From assembly GCA_907165065.1 (NCBI GenBank), contig OU015532.1, positions 32,845,339 through 32,909,338 of the forward strand: a DNA stretch of 64,000 bases, in the 5' to 3' direction. Each line of letters starts with the position of its first letter. The stretch's first letter is position 1. Both the position numbers and the translations under genes were made by a program. The notes under the pieces were generated by a model. It had not been told where the DNA came from, made no database searches, and saw only the letters and a program-made list of their open reading frames with translations. The DNA comes from Caprimulgus europaeus. Taxonomy: Eukaryota; Chordata; Aves; Caprimulgiformes; Caprimulgidae. Below, one piece after another: positions 62,664 to 64,000 of the stretch.

Positions 62664-64000
62664 CTAAAATAAGAAAGATAGTATTATTTTAGCCTATATT
62701 AATATATAATTGCTTAAATTTGTCTCATTTTCTACATAAGAGACTAAAACCATCTAGATGAGAATAATCCTGATTTAACTTAGTTTAAAATGCTTTCCTC
62801 TAATAGAGTAATCACTCATTATGTTACATGATATGGAAAAACTAGACTACTTTCCAGAAGAAACAAACAAGTTTAAGTCATCTGTGCTGCAACACAGATA
62901 CTGTTTAGTCCTGAATTTTACTTCCAAATAATATACAGTTCATCTATATTATGATATTTAGGTTACATACAAATAAAGTATATTCTTTAAAAAAATTCCA
63001 CAAAATCTTACTGTAATACATTTCTCCCCTACAGCAGTAATTCTAACTCCCAGATCTAATATTTATGAAGATGAGAGAAAGAGAGAACTAGGTTTTCTTG
63101 GGGTTCAGAAATAAAAATTAAATGAATGCAGTATTTGTGACAAGTAACAATTAACATTAAAACTACATACAAAGTTAATATTCACATTTCTGCACCTTAT
63201 CAACTGTATCCAGTAGAAACAGTAGTGTAATCATTTTTACTTTATCTCAAAATGGCAAACACCAGAACCAGTCAGCAAGAGCATTAACAATAAACTACAA
63301 CCAGAACGTAGATAACCCTCAAACCAGGGATGAACACAGGCTGTGTTCACTATCTCACCACAGAGGCAGAACATCAGAGCTGTGATACCTAACCATGCGT
63401 ATACTCTGAAGTCATCAGAGATACAGAGGTTGTTATCATAATCAATATTTTAGTCTAAACCAAAACAATGAAATAGTCAGTTTTAATTTTCCATGAATTT
63501 TCAACAGATGAAACACACTTGGGCAAGCTTCTGTTTCTCAGCTAAGACATGACTTGCAAACAAGAAAGAATAACTTTGCAAGAACGTTAGTACATTAAAA
63601 GTTATTAAAATATTCATAGGTACAGCTAGAAAGGATCCCAAACAACCATTTGGTCCAAGCCTTCCACTGTGAAGCCAACTTACATCTAGTCATCCTGCAA
63701 AGTGGTCTTAACTTCCACTGAAGGAAGTTCCTTAACATTGGCAGGGCCCCGCTCCAATGTGTTGCCCTCACAAAGCTTTTCCTTGCACTCAGCTGAGCCC
63801 TTCTTCACTACAAAGTTATTTTCATTGTCCTTTCCCCTGTGAACCTAGAAAATAACTAAAAAGTGTTCTCACAACTAAAAAAAAATAAATCTATTTGGTC
63901 TTTTAATTGTCTCTGAACTAATTTCAATTGGATACATCCTTCCTAAATTGCAGCATCTAAAACAGATTAAGTATTCCACAAGTCCACAAGAGTATTAAGA
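62664..64000 (-). other. ZNF770: ZNF770 upstream intron (partial)
   Basis: Non-coding AT-rich sequence upstream of the terminal exon. Apart from the old CR1 remnant at about 63615-63840 nothing is recognised. The first exon and promoter of ZNF770 are not in the window. Confidence 0.5.
63615..63840 (-). mobile_element. Ancient CR1 LINE remnant (ZNF770 intron)
   Basis: Weak but collinear similarity to the reverse CR1 3' region: gaaaggatcccaaacaacca, tttggtccaagcc, gctccaatgtgttgccctca and tttcattgtcctttcccctg appear in CR1 order. Heavily diverged. Confidence 0.55.

Noticed and set aside
1-64000. CRISPR arrays, defence islands, tRNA or rRNA genes
   Set aside because: The window is intron-containing animal DNA. 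No regularly spaced repeats, tRNA cloverleaf boxes or rRNA signatures were seen.

Overview
The window is vertebrate nuclear DNA, almost certainly from a bird. It is AT-rich and intron-rich. It carries several 3'-truncated CR1 LINE copies of avian type and two solo LTRs of a family I recognise from bird genomes. It holds one conserved two-gene block that also exists on human chromosome 15q14: AQR followed by ZNF770, both on the minus strand. No bacterial, phage or CRISPR content is present.

Positions 1-47170 are the 5' three quarters of AQR, the intron-binding spliceosomal helicase Aquarius. I traced 29 coding exons by translation, GT/AG splice sites and phase. They join into one uninterrupted frame of 3333 bases (residues 1-1111), and the window edge at base 1 cuts exon 29. 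The remaining exons, with the second RecA domain and the C-terminal tail, lie beyond the left edge. The promoter is a TATA-less CpG island at about 46745-47330. Introns are mostly unique AT-rich DNA; exceptions are a solo LTR (intron 25), three CR1 copies (intron 19), one CR1 copy with a long open frame (intron 2), a CTCF-like site (intron 4) and small simple repeats.

Positions 47400-58600 are intergenic. They hold a CR1 fragment abutting the AQR promoter island, a second solo LTR of the intron-25 family, and an unexplained GC-richer block at about 54800-56110 that looks like an old retroviral or other transposable fragment with an internal duplication. The rest shows no recognisable features.

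Positions 58600-62663 are the terminal exon of ZNF770, with a complete single-exon coding region of 729 codons (60331-62520) encoding ten full and two degenerate C2H2 zinc fingers. Its upstream intron fills 62664-64000 and contains an ancient CR1 remnant.

Both genes are nuclear: AQR acts in pre-mRNA splicing, ZNF770 is a presumed DNA-binding regulator. They are neighbours by ancestral synteny, not by shared pathway. I found no new biological system here. The items most worth a second look are the four-fold repeated two-finger module of ZNF770, the serine in AQR helicase motif II, a convergent pair of CTCF-like sites, and the unexplained block at 54.8-56.1 kb.
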